DNA of 64,000 bases from Prorocentrum cordatum (lineage: Eukaryota; Sar; Dinophyceae; Prorocentrales; Prorocentraceae): positions 496,836 through 560,835 of the forward strand of contig CAUYUJ010001747.1 in assembly GCA_963575745.1 (NCBI GenBank), given 5' to 3'. The translations under genes and the position numbers were made by a program. This document shows, piece after piece, positions 18,893 through 27,041 of the stretch. Each line of letters opens with the position of its first letter. The stretch's first letter is position 1. The notes beneath the pieces were generated by a model. That model did no database searches, was not told the DNA's origin, and saw only the letters and a program-made list of their open reading frames with translations.

Positions 18893-20541
18893 CGGCTCCC
18901 AGTCGCGGGGGCTGGCCGGCCCGCGACGTACACAAGGCCTGTGGTGCCTCGGCGGCACGCACCTTCCGTCCTCGCACTGTTCCTGGCGCTGAGGGTCGTG
19001 GGGCGCCGACCGACTGTGGCCGCGGGGGCCCAGCGGCACGCACCTCACGTCCTCCAGCCAGGGCAGGCTTCGGGGATCGCGAGGTACCGACCGTCCGAGG
19101 ATCGTGTGACATGGGACGCCCTCCTGGGTTGAGTGCAGCAGACGATCGCCAGCGTGATCTGTTCCCGCTGCCCTCCATTCAGCCGGCTCCGCCTACTTCT
19201 GCGCCGGCGTCTACGTCGACGAGGCGAAGGCTGGCCCATAGGCGGCAGACGGAGCAGTGTGCCAATGATGCCATTGCGGGCCTCAACGCTCTCCATCCTC
19301 CGTGCGAGCAGCGTGGGCCCATCACGGCGGCTCAGCGACTCGCTACCGCCACCATTTTGAGCGAGGTCAGGATGGCCCCGAAGTCTGACACTCACTTTTC
19401 TCGCCGTGGAGCCGCTAAGGAGCTCCTGGCCTCCAGCCTGTCCTACACCGCGGACGAGGCACCGAGTCCCGTGGTAAGGTACGTCAGATCCCGAGTCGAC
19501 ATCCCAGAAGTGGGTGCGGTCATACCTCCTGTTGAGTCGGTGCTCGACGGGATCGGGAGGAGCTACGTGCTGGACTACGAGCAAGCGATGATGAAGACTC
19601 CTGACGAGTGGTCCCGCGTCTTGGATAGCGAGCCGCCCGTCACTCCCTACATGGGCGAGGTTTTGAAGTGTGACCGTGTGGCATACCACACCTTCATCGG
19701 CGACCTGGTGAAGGCTAACATGCTGGGTTTCACGTACCGCCCAAAGGACTTAGTCACCCCTTTTTTCGTGGCCAAGAAGAGTGGAGCACAGCGTCTCGTC
19801 TGGAACGCTAGAGTGCCAAATCGACGTTTTCGCGACCCGCCGCCGCTGGCCATGGGGACATCGGCTGCGTACGGTCGCCTACAGCTACCTGATGATCGTA
19901 AGGAGGACGGCAGCTTCAGCACTGCGCTCTTCTGCGCCCAGGCTGATGTGCGCAACTACTTCTACGCTCTCGGCCTGAGGGAGGAGCTGGGACTGTTCTT
20001 CTCGCTGCCGCCGGTGTCGCAGGCTTCGTTGTCGCAATGGGGGGTTGAGGCAGTGGGCACTCCCGAGGGCCCCTCAGGGGGCTGGGTGTGGCTTTTCCTG
20101 CGGGTCGTTCCGATGGGCTGGTCTTGGGCTTTCTGGCTTGGGCAGCGTGCGAATGCGCACGTATGCTGCTCTGCCTCGGGGCTCGGGTTCCCGCGGGTGC
20201 TGACCGATCACGGTCCGGTGCCCCCGCTCGACGGGGGGGTCCCTTGCCTCCTCCCCTATTGCGATAACATCAACGTCATCGGCACCGACCCTGTCAGATG
20301 CAATGTCCTGATGCGCCAGATCTGCGACGCCTGGAGGAAGCATGGCGTGCAGATTCACGAGGTGGTCGAGGCCACTGACGTCTTCACCAGCCTCGGCCGT
20401 CTGATCGACGGCGCGTCTGGGCGAGTTTTCTCACGGCCCGAGCGCTCCGAGCGCCTCCGCCAAGCTTCACTGTGGCTAGAGCAGCGCCCTAGAGTCACGG
20501 GGAGGGAGGTGGAGAGGTACGTGGGTCATCTCATTGATTGA
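18889..20541 (+). CDS. Reverse transcriptase, N-terminal part, truncated by transposon insertion
   Basis: The ATG at 18889 is chosen because it overlaps the gag stop (ATGA), consistent with coupled re-initiation. RT motifs: C-A-Q-A-D-V-R-N-Y-F near 19935 (motif A), V-P-M-G-W-S-W-A-F-W near 20107 (motif B) and Y-C-D-N at 20257-20268 (motif C). The second Asp of the usual Y-x-D-D is Asn. The frame ends Y-V-G-H-L-I-D followed by TGA, and that TGA is the first three bases of the inserted transposon. The missing RNase H resumes at 31319 in the phase expected after clean excision. DIRS-like RTs copy element RNA into a circular DNA used by the recombinase. Confidence 0.85.
   Translation: MTAPSRGGWPARDVHKACGASAARTFRPRTVPGAEGRGAPTDCGRGGPAARTSRPPARAGFGDREVPTVRGSCDMGRPPGLSAADDRQRDLFPLPSIQPAPPTSAPASTSTRRRLAHRRQTEQCANDAIAGLNALHPPCEQRGPITAAQRLATATILSEVRMAPKSDTHFSRRGAAKELLASSLSYTADEAPSPVVRYVRSRVDIPEVGAVIPPVESVLDGIGRSYVLDYEQAMMKTPDEWSRVLDSEPPVTPYMGEVLKCDRVAYHTFIGDLVKANMLGFTYRPKDLVTPFFVAKKSGAQRLVWNARVPNRRFRDPPPLAMGTSAAYGRLQLPDDRKEDGSFSTALFCAQADVRNYFYALGLREELGLFFSLPPVSQASLSQWGVEAVGTPEGPSGGWVWLFLRVVPMGWSWAFWLGQRANAHVCCSASGLGFPRVLTDHGPVPPLDGGVPCLLPYCDNINVIGTDPVRCNVLMRQICDAWRKHGVQIHEVVEATDVFTSLGRLIDGASGRVFSRPERSERLRQASLWLEQRPRVTGREVERYVGHLID
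20530..20538. repeat. 9-bp target-site duplication, left copy
   Basis: CTCATTGAT immediately precedes the left inverted repeat; the identical nine bases follow the right one at 31310-31318. Confidence 0.9.
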
Positions 20542-20600
20542 GAGGGTTCTAATGAGCCGAATCAGAGGGGGAAGCCTCTGGCTACTCCTCCTCTGGGCCT
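20539..20600 (+). repeat. Left terminal inverted repeat and subterminal region
   Basis: Bases 20539-20552 (TGAGAGGGTTCTAA) are the perfect part; to about 20600 the sequence matches the reverse complement of 31247-31309 imperfectly. Confidence 0.85.
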
Positions 20601-21162
20601 TCCACGTGAGCCCACCTCAGGGCCTCGAGCCACTGACGGTGGCATGCTTCCTTCGCGACTAGGTAACATCGAAACCTCACCCTCTCACCCTCATCTGTCT
20701 CATCAGACACTCAAACACGAATGAAATATTCAAGGAAATCGGAAAGCCCTTCGGGGCCGTTAACAGCAAAGAAGAACAACAGACACCTTGCCAGACAGCT
20801 GACAAACCGACATACCATCCAACGCGCTGCGTCCGTGTGGTCACCACGGTGGCTGATTTCTTCGATGAAAGCCATGTTGGGCCACGTTTGCGCAGAGGAG
20901 AGGCACGCGTTGAAGAGGGGAGCGAAGAGATTAAGAGGATGAAGAGGAAGATGAGGAGGAAGAAGAGGAGGAGGAAGAAGAGGAGGAGGAAGAAGAGGAG
21001 GAGGAAGAAGAGGAAGAGGAGGAGGGACAAGAATGCGGAAGAGAAGGATGATGCGGAGAAGGAGGGGGTCAACACCCTCAGCAGCACAGACGTGTATGAG
21101 GGGCAATGCCACCGCCATCACCATCCACTGTCACTCACCACAGCCGTTTTGGCTAGCTCGCT
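20601..21162. other. Transposon 5' non-coding region with a GGA/GAA purine tract
   Basis: Between the left TIR and the first transposase exon there is no recognisable coding signal. A (GGA/GAA)n tract occupies about 20934-21035 on the + strand. The promoter of the transposase gene should lie here, but dinoflagellate promoters lack a reliable visible signature. Confidence 0.5.
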
Positions 21163-22338
21163 ATGTTGGTTGCGAGTTCACATCAGAATGCGGATGTGAT
21201 ATCAAGAGCTGCTGTGATTGAGGATATCGTGGCTATCGTTTCTGTGTCAAAGGGCAGCTGCCGTGGCGATGGGATTTTAAGGTGGCACGATTCTGCTCTC
21301 ATTGTGGAACGAATACTGCGAGATAATCCTTTCCCTAGTGTTCGAGCGTTGTCAGAACGCATCAAGTCTCATGTGTGCAGCCTTGGCGGCGATACGAACA
21401 GAAAAGACGCAGGCTTTGATATTAAGTTGTTCCCGAATGTCCTTTGGAAGTTCACAGACAAGATTATTGATCAATATGATATCGATGTCGTGTTGCGGCG
21501 CACTGCATATCAACCCAGCGCGATGTCGACGGCGCAGAGATCCAGGCGAGATTTAACGTTGCCGAGTGTTGCAGCTGCTAGCCAAGCCATTGTGGAATAC
21601 GAAACATGGGACCACGCTGAACTGGTACAATTGATTGCTTTGAGAGATGCACAGCTTGCTCAATCCGTGAAGGAAATTGACAGAACCAAGCGTGCACAGT
21701 GCAGAGCGAATGATCGGTGTGATGCATTGGTTGTGAAGAATACTGAGTTGAAGCAACAACTTGATGAGCTGATGCGCCGCGTGAACTACAGGGTTGGCAC
21801 GAGGAACGTCAGCTTGTACGGTGGCTATACAATAGCAATTCGAAAATCGAGAGGGCACGTTGCTTCGAGCACTGCGGTAGCTCTTATTGCTGGTGATGAG
21901 ATTCATGGTGCATTTCTTGACAAAAACATTGCGACTCGGTTCGAGCACAGAGTCAATGCTGCCCAATGCGCTGCGTCCAAAAATGATTACGATGTTATTT
22001 CTTCTTACGTGAGTGAGGTTCCAGACTCGCCAACCGAAGCCGTTCACAAGATGCAAGCTTTCTTGTTCAAAGGGGATGCGACACATTCAGAAGCTCTCGA
22101 AAAAAGTAAAGTATTCATATCATCTCTCCAATCTTGTGCTTTGGGACCCGCTCAGGTCGCATCTGCTGAGGTCCAAGTCTCGTCTGGCGCTCGCCTTTCT
22201 CAGGCGCTCAGGCCGGCAGTCACGGCGACCGATTGCGACCTCCAATTCTCTCGGCGTGGCGACGGTGAGGACAGCGGCATTGATGCAAACGCGGAGAGGT
22301 GGAGGAGGGAGGAAAGGAGAGATAGGAGGGAGGATTGA
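21163..22338 (+). CDS. Transposase-like protein, N-terminal exon (coiled coil)
   Basis: The frame opens at ATG 21163, inside the TIR element. Residues about 145-210 form a strong heptad-type coiled coil (A-E-L-V-Q-L-I...K-N-T-E-L-K-Q-Q-L-D-E-L), followed by S-L-Y-G-G-Y-T-I-A-I-R and A-L-I-A-G-D-E-I-H-G-A-F-L-D-K-N-I. The sequence is less GC-biased than its neighbours. The frame closes in a purine tract at 22338, and a plausible exon end is just before GTGAGG at about 22265, so the last ~25 residues (Arg/Glu-rich) are probably intron read-through. The coil may mediate oligomerisation. Joining to the next exon is inferred. Confidence 0.55.
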   Translation: MLVASSHQNADVISRAAVIEDIVAIVSVSKGSCRGDGILRWHDSALIVERILRDNPFPSVRALSERIKSHVCSLGGDTNRKDAGFDIKLFPNVLWKFTDKIIDQYDIDVVLRRTAYQPSAMSTAQRSRRDLTLPSVAAASQAIVEYETWDHAELVQLIALRDAQLAQSVKEIDRTKRAQCRANDRCDALVVKNTELKQQLDELMRRVNYRVGTRNVSLYGGYTIAIRKSRGHVASSTAVALIAGDEIHGAFLDKNIATRFEHRVNAAQCAASKNDYDVISSYVSEVPDSPTEAVHKMQAFLFKGDATHSEALEKSKVFISSLQSCALGPAQVASAEVQVSSGARLSQALRPAVTATDCDLQFSRRGDGEDSGIDANAERWRREERRDRRED

Positions 22339-22501
22339 ACAGGATCGTAGGAGCAGTGGCAGAGGGAAGGGGAGAGTAGGAGACGGAGCAGGAGAAGGTA
22401 GGAGAAGGGGTAGGATGCAGGAGGGACTCGGGAAGTAGGAAGGAGTAGGGAAGGAGAGCAGGAGGACGAAGGAGTGAAGGAGTTTTTTTTTGCGCCCGCA
22501 G
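22265..22501 (+). other. Candidate intron 1 of the transposase gene (purine-rich)
   Basis: The interval begins near GTGAGG, is almost entirely G and A from about 22290 to 22480, then has T9 and GCGCCCGCAG before the exon base at 22502. The T-run plus CAG is a normal 3' splice site. The donor is only a suggestion, since dinoflagellate introns often use GC or GA donors. Confidence 0.5.
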
Positions 22502-24316
22502 GAGCTTTACGAATTCATTAAGTCTGGGTTTCGGTCGTGTGGCACCGCAGATCTAGAGCAGCACCTGAACGCTGGCGACGAATCACAACTCACCATGTTT
22601 AACTTCGGCTTCGACCAGGGTCCTGACAACCAAGGCGTGATGAACATCATTGCAGGGATCACTTCGAAATCAAATCGGTTAACGTTCAGTGTGGTATGGT
22701 GCAATCTGCACGCCTCGCACTTGTGCGTGAAATCGATCCTGGCAGTGTTGGATTCGTGGGTCTGGGTTGATGCTGAACCGTTATGCACGAAATACTTCAG
22801 TGCTGTTGCAACGATTTCAAATATGTGGAGGAGCACTGGGATCATGAGAAAGTTGCAAGATGCCATCGTGGATCTGTACGGCGAAAGTGCTGAAGAAACT
22901 GCCCGCTGCAAAAAAATGCCTGGTCGAGTGCTCAGGGGTCGGTGGGGGTCCATCGATCAGGTGGAAGAGCTGCTCATCGATGAGATGTCTGTCCTGCCAA
23001 AGCTTTTCAACCACATCCTAGCCAAACCACCAAAGAAAAAACACAAGGCAGGCGTTGGTGACGAGGAAGCAGAACAATTTCAAGAACAACAATCGCTGTA
23101 CAGATCCAACACGCTATCTTTGTTGAACTCAACGGTCTTCAAAATCATGCTCATCGTATCAAAGGTGTCGAAGGCTCCGATCACGCGTTTCCTGTACTGG
23201 GCCCAGAAACAGATCAAGCTCTTCAACCAGAAATGCGTCAACGAGAACACTTACCTTGGACCAACCCCTCTGTCGAACTTCGTCACGGTTGAATGCGGTG
23301 AAACATACCAGACGATAAGTGATATGCTAGACCCAACATCCATGAACAATCCGAAGCTATGGGGCAGCGCGTTCTCACTTGTGCCTGACGGGAACACAGC
23401 ACTTCGTGGCCAATGCCTTCTGTTGGTACTGACGTGTGTGCTGACGTGTGCGGCGGCTTGGTGGATGAGATTTGTATCAACATTTGACCGATTCCCGTTA
23501 TGCCTACTGCACGTTGTATCGCGTCCTCATGATGAACCCGACGACAAACGTAAAGCACTTGCAACAATGTTACTCGATTTGCCAGGGTGCTGCTTACAGT
23601 CGAACACATCGGACTTCGCTGCGAAGTTGAAGGTGAACTTCCTCAGAGATATCGAATATATGAGAGACAGCGGACAGTGTGCACCCAGGATGTTTGCGTA
23701 TCTTCTGGTATGGCGACGAGAACTCCCCGTGGACACACAAGACATTGAAGGTCGCGCGTCTTCCCTGCAAGTCATGGCGAAAAGGGCACCAGGCCTCCAG
23801 ATCCCAGCAGCCAACAACCGCATGAAGGTCAAATACGGTATCAAGATGTCTGCGGAAGACTGCTGTGAGGTCCACGATCAGGTCGTCCAGTTCATGCAAT
23901 CAGTGGAGTGGTCTTGCAGGTTCACCCCGACTGTTTATTCTTGTGGCGTGGACTTGCCCGCTGGCGGAGCACGCGCATGCGCTCACCAATTCTCATTGCT
24001 GGATAAGTTTTGCAAGGCGTTGTCTTTGAACGCAACTGGGCACCACGGGGTGGATATCGGCCCCAAGAAGATCTACTCCATAGATGGCCAGTGGTTCTTG
24101 CTCTCCCCTTGGACCTTCAAGCGGTACAGCATCGCATTCGAGATGAGCCCGCCCGTGGTGATAGACGGCGGCGTGTGGCTGAGCAAGATACACAGGCCGT
24201 TCAGCGTGCGCTGGTTTCACGATCTCCTGAAGGTCATCCTGGTTCCCGCCCTCGGCGAGGATCCGCCCACGAGGGCTACCAAGGCTACAAGGGGGATGAG
24301 AAGGATGAGGAGATGA
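22502..24316 (+). CDS. Transposase-like core exon (hAT-like D...N / C-x2-H / R-W pattern)
   Basis: Translation from 22502 begins E-L-Y-E-F-I-K. Near residue 33 is F-D-Q-G-P-D-N, then W-C-N-L-H-A-S-H-L-C-V, then R-G-R-W-G-S near 142. An acidic D-x-A-x-N, a C-x-x-H-x-x-x-L and an R-W-x-S in that order are seen in the catalytic domain of hAT-type DDE transposases. Further on, D-I-E-G-R-A-S-S-L near 415 could supply the last acidic residue. A Lys-rich P-P-K-K-K-H-K segment near 180 suits nuclear import. The frame enters a purine tract at about 24285 (second intron). It is the strongest transposase candidate in the element. Family assignment is inference. Confidence 0.6.
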   Translation, partial: ELYEFIKSGFRSCGTADLEQHLNAGDESQLTMFNFGFDQGPDNQGVMNIIAGITSKSNRLTFSVVWCNLHASHLCVKSILAVLDSWVWVDAEPLCTKYFSAVATISNMWRSTGIMRKLQDAIVDLYGESAEETARCKKMPGRVLRGRWGSIDQVEELLIDEMSVLPKLFNHILAKPPKKKHKAGVGDEEAEQFQEQQSLYRSNTLSLLNSTVFKIMLIVSKVSKAPITRFLYWAQKQIKLFNQKCVNENTYLGPTPLSNFVTVECGETYQTISDMLDPTSMNNPKLWGSAFSLVPDGNTALRGQCLLLVLTCVLTCAAAWWMRFVSTFDRFPLCLLHVVSRPHDEPDDKRKALATMLLDLPGCCLQSNTSDFAAKLKVNFLRDIEYMRDSGQCAPRMFAYLLVWRRELPVDTQDIEGRASSLQVMAKRAPGLQIPAANNRMKVKYGIKMSAEDCCEVHDQVVQFMQSVEWSCRFTPTVYSCGVDLPAGGARACAHQFSLLDKFCKALSLNATGHHGVDIGPKKIYSIDGQWFLLSPWTFKRYSIAFEMSPPVVIDGGVWLSKIHRPFSVRWFHDLLKVILVPALGEDPPTRATKATRGMRRMRR

Positions 24317-24610
24317 GGAGTAGAACGGCGAGGGGAGGGGGAGGAGGAGAGGGAAGATGAGAGGGGGAGGAGGAAGAGCAGGAGGAGGGAGGAGGTGGGA
24401 GGGATGGGGAGGACTTCAGGAGGATGAGGAGGAGAAGGGTAACGAGTTTTTTTTCGTCGAAGCCGTCGAAGCCTGCGGCAGAGCAGCCAAGTAACAACAA
24501 ACGCACCTTCGCACCTTAAGGCCCTCTTGGGCCCTTCCGTGGTCCGAAATCCTTTGGCGCTCCCGTGGTCCGACGCCAGTTTATTTCAACAAAAAGCATC
24601 GCCTTCGCAG
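24285..24610 (+). other. Candidate intron 2 of the transposase gene (purine-rich)
   Basis: A/G-only DNA runs from about 24285 to 24440, followed by a T8 run at 24447-24454 and, at 24605-24610, TTCGCAG before V-E-L-R-Q-Y in the next exon. The layout repeats that of intron 1. Confidence 0.4.
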
Positions 24611-25648
24611 GTTGAGCTGCGCCAGTATGCAGCTACCTGGACGTCAACAGACACTTGCGAAGTACATGGCGTACCTGTCGCCACCTTTACACTGGAGGTC
24701 GTTCGGCCGCCGAAGGCGGCCTGCGCGGCGCCTGCGCCTGCTGACGTCGCCGCTGCCGATCCTGCCGATCCTGCTGGCCGCGACGGTGGCGATGGTGGCA
24801 GTGATCTTGAGCTCGGCGCAGACCTCGCTCGCATCATCGAGGAGGCCGAGGCCGCGGCCGAAGCTGACGAAGATGCTGGCGATGGCGTGTCTGGCGGCGC
24901 TGACATCGCTGACGATGACGTCGGAGATGATGGTGCTATACCAGAGCCTGTCCCCGAGCCTGATGTCCATGATGAGCTTCCACTGCCACCGCCCGCTGAT
25001 GCCCCCCCGCTTCCAGATGGGCTGTTGGATGCGATAGTGGCTGCTTGCGGGCGCGGCCGCGATCAGGTCGGAGTTGCTCGTGAGAACGCCAGGTTGCACT
25101 CGGATGGGAAGGCGATCGTCGACAAGACGATATCATTGATGGCATTTGCTGAAGAGCGTGATGAGGTTGAGGTCCGTTTTGTTTATTGGGGGGCTGGTGC
25201 GAACGAGATGGAGGGGAGACGAGTCAGGCTAGACATCAACAATCGGGTTGTGTTCGTCGTTGCCCATGTTACGCCTGTTGTCAAGTTGCGGAACTGCTCT
25301 GAGGTGAGGGCAATCATTGTTGATGTGCCCGTCGCAATGGCTAAAGCCACAGGCGCAGGGAGAGCGGATATGCCCGAGTGGTGTCTGATCGTGCAGCAGT
25401 GGGAGCTTGCTCAATTGCATTCTGGGCCTTTCAGTCGCACAGAAAGCGACGGCATGCGCTGTGTTGTGCGCACGCTTGCTGATGAACGTAGGGCCGCCTC
25501 TCCATGTAAGGACAAGTGTGCCGATGATGTCAGATGCAAGCGGTGCTTGAAGTATTGGCATATAGATTGTGCACTGGCAATCGACAACGTATTCAATCTC
25601 ACTGACGAAGGGTTCGTATGTGGCATGTGTACCAAAGCTGGTGGTTAA
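24611..25648 (+). CDS. Transposase-like C-terminal exon with PHD finger
   Basis: The frame continues in phase from 24611 (V-E-L-R-Q-Y-A-A-T-W). An Ala/Asp/Pro-rich acidic linker (residues about 30-135) is followed by a folded region and, at the end, a C4HC3 PHD-type finger: C-x3-C, C-x2-C, W-H-x2-C, then V-C-G-M-C, with TAA at 25646-25648. PHD fingers read histone H3 tails, and their presence in a transposase gene could steer integration or chromatin opening. Dinoflagellates package most DNA without bulk nucleosomes, which makes the domain notable. An independent gene is possible if intron 2 is not real. Confidence 0.6.
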   Translation, partial: VELRQYAATWTSTDTCEVHGVPVATFTLEVVRPPKAACAAPAPADVAAADPADPAGRDGGDGGSDLELGADLARIIEEAEAAAEADEDAGDGVSGGADIADDDVGDDGAIPEPVPEPDVHDELPLPPPADAPPLPDGLLDAIVAACGRGRDQVGVARENARLHSDGKAIVDKTISLMAFAEERDEVEVRFVYWGAGANEMEGRRVRLDINNRVVFVVAHVTPVVKLRNCSEVRAIIVDVPVAMAKATGAGRADMPEWCLIVQQWELAQLHSGPFSRTESDGMRCVVRTLADERRAASPCKDKCADDVRCKRCLKYWHIDCALAIDNVFNLTDEGFVCGMCTKAGG

Positions 25649-25885
25649 TTTGTTTCTCGGGATCGAGATTGCCTGGCGGCGTTCGCCAGACTAACGAGCG
25701 CTTGAGACTGAACTGGCATCATCAACATCACCAACATCGTCTCATCATCGTGGTTCGCATCAGCTTTTTCTGCCGCGGTGGGCGTCCCACAGATTGCAAT
25801 CACGATGTGGTCGAGACCACGCGCTTGATACATCCTTGCTTTCGGTCGGAGTTTAGTCGGCTATCTCATAGCAAGCGTCTGGTCC
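25649..25885. other. Spacer between transposase gene and satellite
   Basis: No open frame with a protein signature. It contains the 3' end of the PHD-encoding gene; no AATAAA-like signal is expected in dinoflagellates and none is seen. Confidence 0.4.
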
Positions 25886-26851
25886 AGATGGCTATCCCGT
25901 GGCATGCCTGATCTCCCGATGGCTATCCCGTGGCCATCCTGAGGCCCAGATGGCTATCCCGTGGCCATCCAGGAGCCCAGATGGCTATCCCGTGGCCATC
26001 CTGAGGCCCAGATGGCTATCCCGTGGCAATCCTGAGGCCCAGATGGCTATCCCGTGGCCAGCCTGAGGCACCAGATGGCCACCCCTTGGCAATCCAGAGG
26101 CCCTAGATGGCTATCCCGTGGCAAGCCTGAGGCCTCAGATGGCTACCCCGTGGCAAGCCTGAGGCCCCAGATGGCTATCCCGTGGCAAGCCTGAGGCCCC
26201 AGATGGCCACCCCGTGGCAATCCACGGCTCAGATGGCTACCCCATGGCAATCCAGAGGCTCCAGATGGCTATCCCGTGGCAATCCTGAGACCCAGATGGC
26301 TACCCCGTGGCAAGCCTGAGGCCCCAGATGGCCACCCCGTGGCAATCCACGGCTCAGATGGCTACTCCGTGGCAATCCAGAGGCTCCAGATGGCTATCCC
26401 GTGGCAATCCTGAGTCCAGATGGCTACCCCGTGGCAATCCAAGGAGGGGAGGAGGGCATATGGCTACCCCATGGCACTCCAGAGGCTCCAGATGGCTACC
26501 CCGTGGCAATCCAAGGGGCAGATGGCTATCCCGTGGCAATCCCGAGACCCAAATGGCTTTCCCGTGGCAATCCAGGGGGGGGGGAAGGAGGGCAGATGGC
26601 TATCCCGTGGCAATCCCAGGCCTCAGATGGCTACCCCGTGGCAATCCAGGGGGCCAGATGGCTATCCCGTGGCAATCCCAGACTCCAGATGGCTACCCCG
26701 TGGCAATCCATGGGGGGCGGAAGGGGAGGCAGATGGCCATCCCGTGGCAATACTGAGGCCCATTTGGCTACCCCGTGGCAATCCTGAGGCTCCGATGGCT
26801 ACCCCGTGGCAACCCTGGAGCCCGAATGGCTATCCCGTGGCAATCTGCAGG
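25886..26851. repeat. Tandem satellite of about 30 copies, ~32-bp unit
   Basis: The core AGATGGCTA(T/C)CCCGTGGCAA recurs about 30 times with 27-45 bp spacing. Filler between cores varies (CCTGAGGCCC, TCCAGAGGCT and short purine inserts such as GGGGGGGGAAGGAGG). All + frames stay open and read variants of M-A-T/I-P-W-Q-S and G-N-P, but no start context or conserved termini support a protein. The array ends about 190 bases before the start codon of the 1167-codon gene. Confidence 0.92.
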
Positions 26852-26936
26852 GACCGAGGCCTCCAGAAGCACCGGGCTGAAATCGGCGGCGCTGCCCTCC
26901 CTTCCCTACGGGTGACCCTACGTGAAACGCCTCACG

Positions 26937-26958
26937 TCCGTAGCTATTTGTGCTCACG
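26937..26958 (+). other. Relic dinoflagellate spliced-leader-like sequence
   Basis: The 22 bases starting TCCGTAGC and ending TGCTCACG match the dinoflagellate spliced leader at 18 of 22 positions without gaps (mismatches at positions 9, 14, 15 and 21). A shorter second match, AGTTTGCGCTCAG, follows 6 bases later, as if two leaders stood in tandem. The leader is normally added by trans-splicing and is absent from genes, so its genomic presence 84 bases before an ATG marks a reverse-transcribed mRNA. Confidence 0.65.
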
Positions 26959-27041
26959 GTTTAGTTTGCGCTCAGTGCAAGTGTACACCGCCCACCACTA
27001 GACCGAGAGAGAGGGAGATAACACCTTGAGTTGCTTTCGCA

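Noticed and set aside
20531-20538. 8-bp target duplication (TCATTGAT), which would favour hAT
   Set aside because: With 9 bp the two TIRs are exactly symmetrical; 8 bp would need an unmatched C at the right end. Kept as an alternative only.
20837-21199. Arg/Lys/Glu-rich 120-codon ORF
   Set aside because: Produced by the GGA/GAA purine tract in the transposon 5' region.
25886-26851. CRISPR-like array of short repeats
   Set aside because: Fillers between cores are themselves repeated and vary in length, there are no cas genes, and the context is eukaryotic.
26307-27001. Several overlapping + frames reading M-A-T-P-W-Q-S repeats
   Set aside because: Translation of the ~32-bp satellite in three frames; no conserved start, end or domain.
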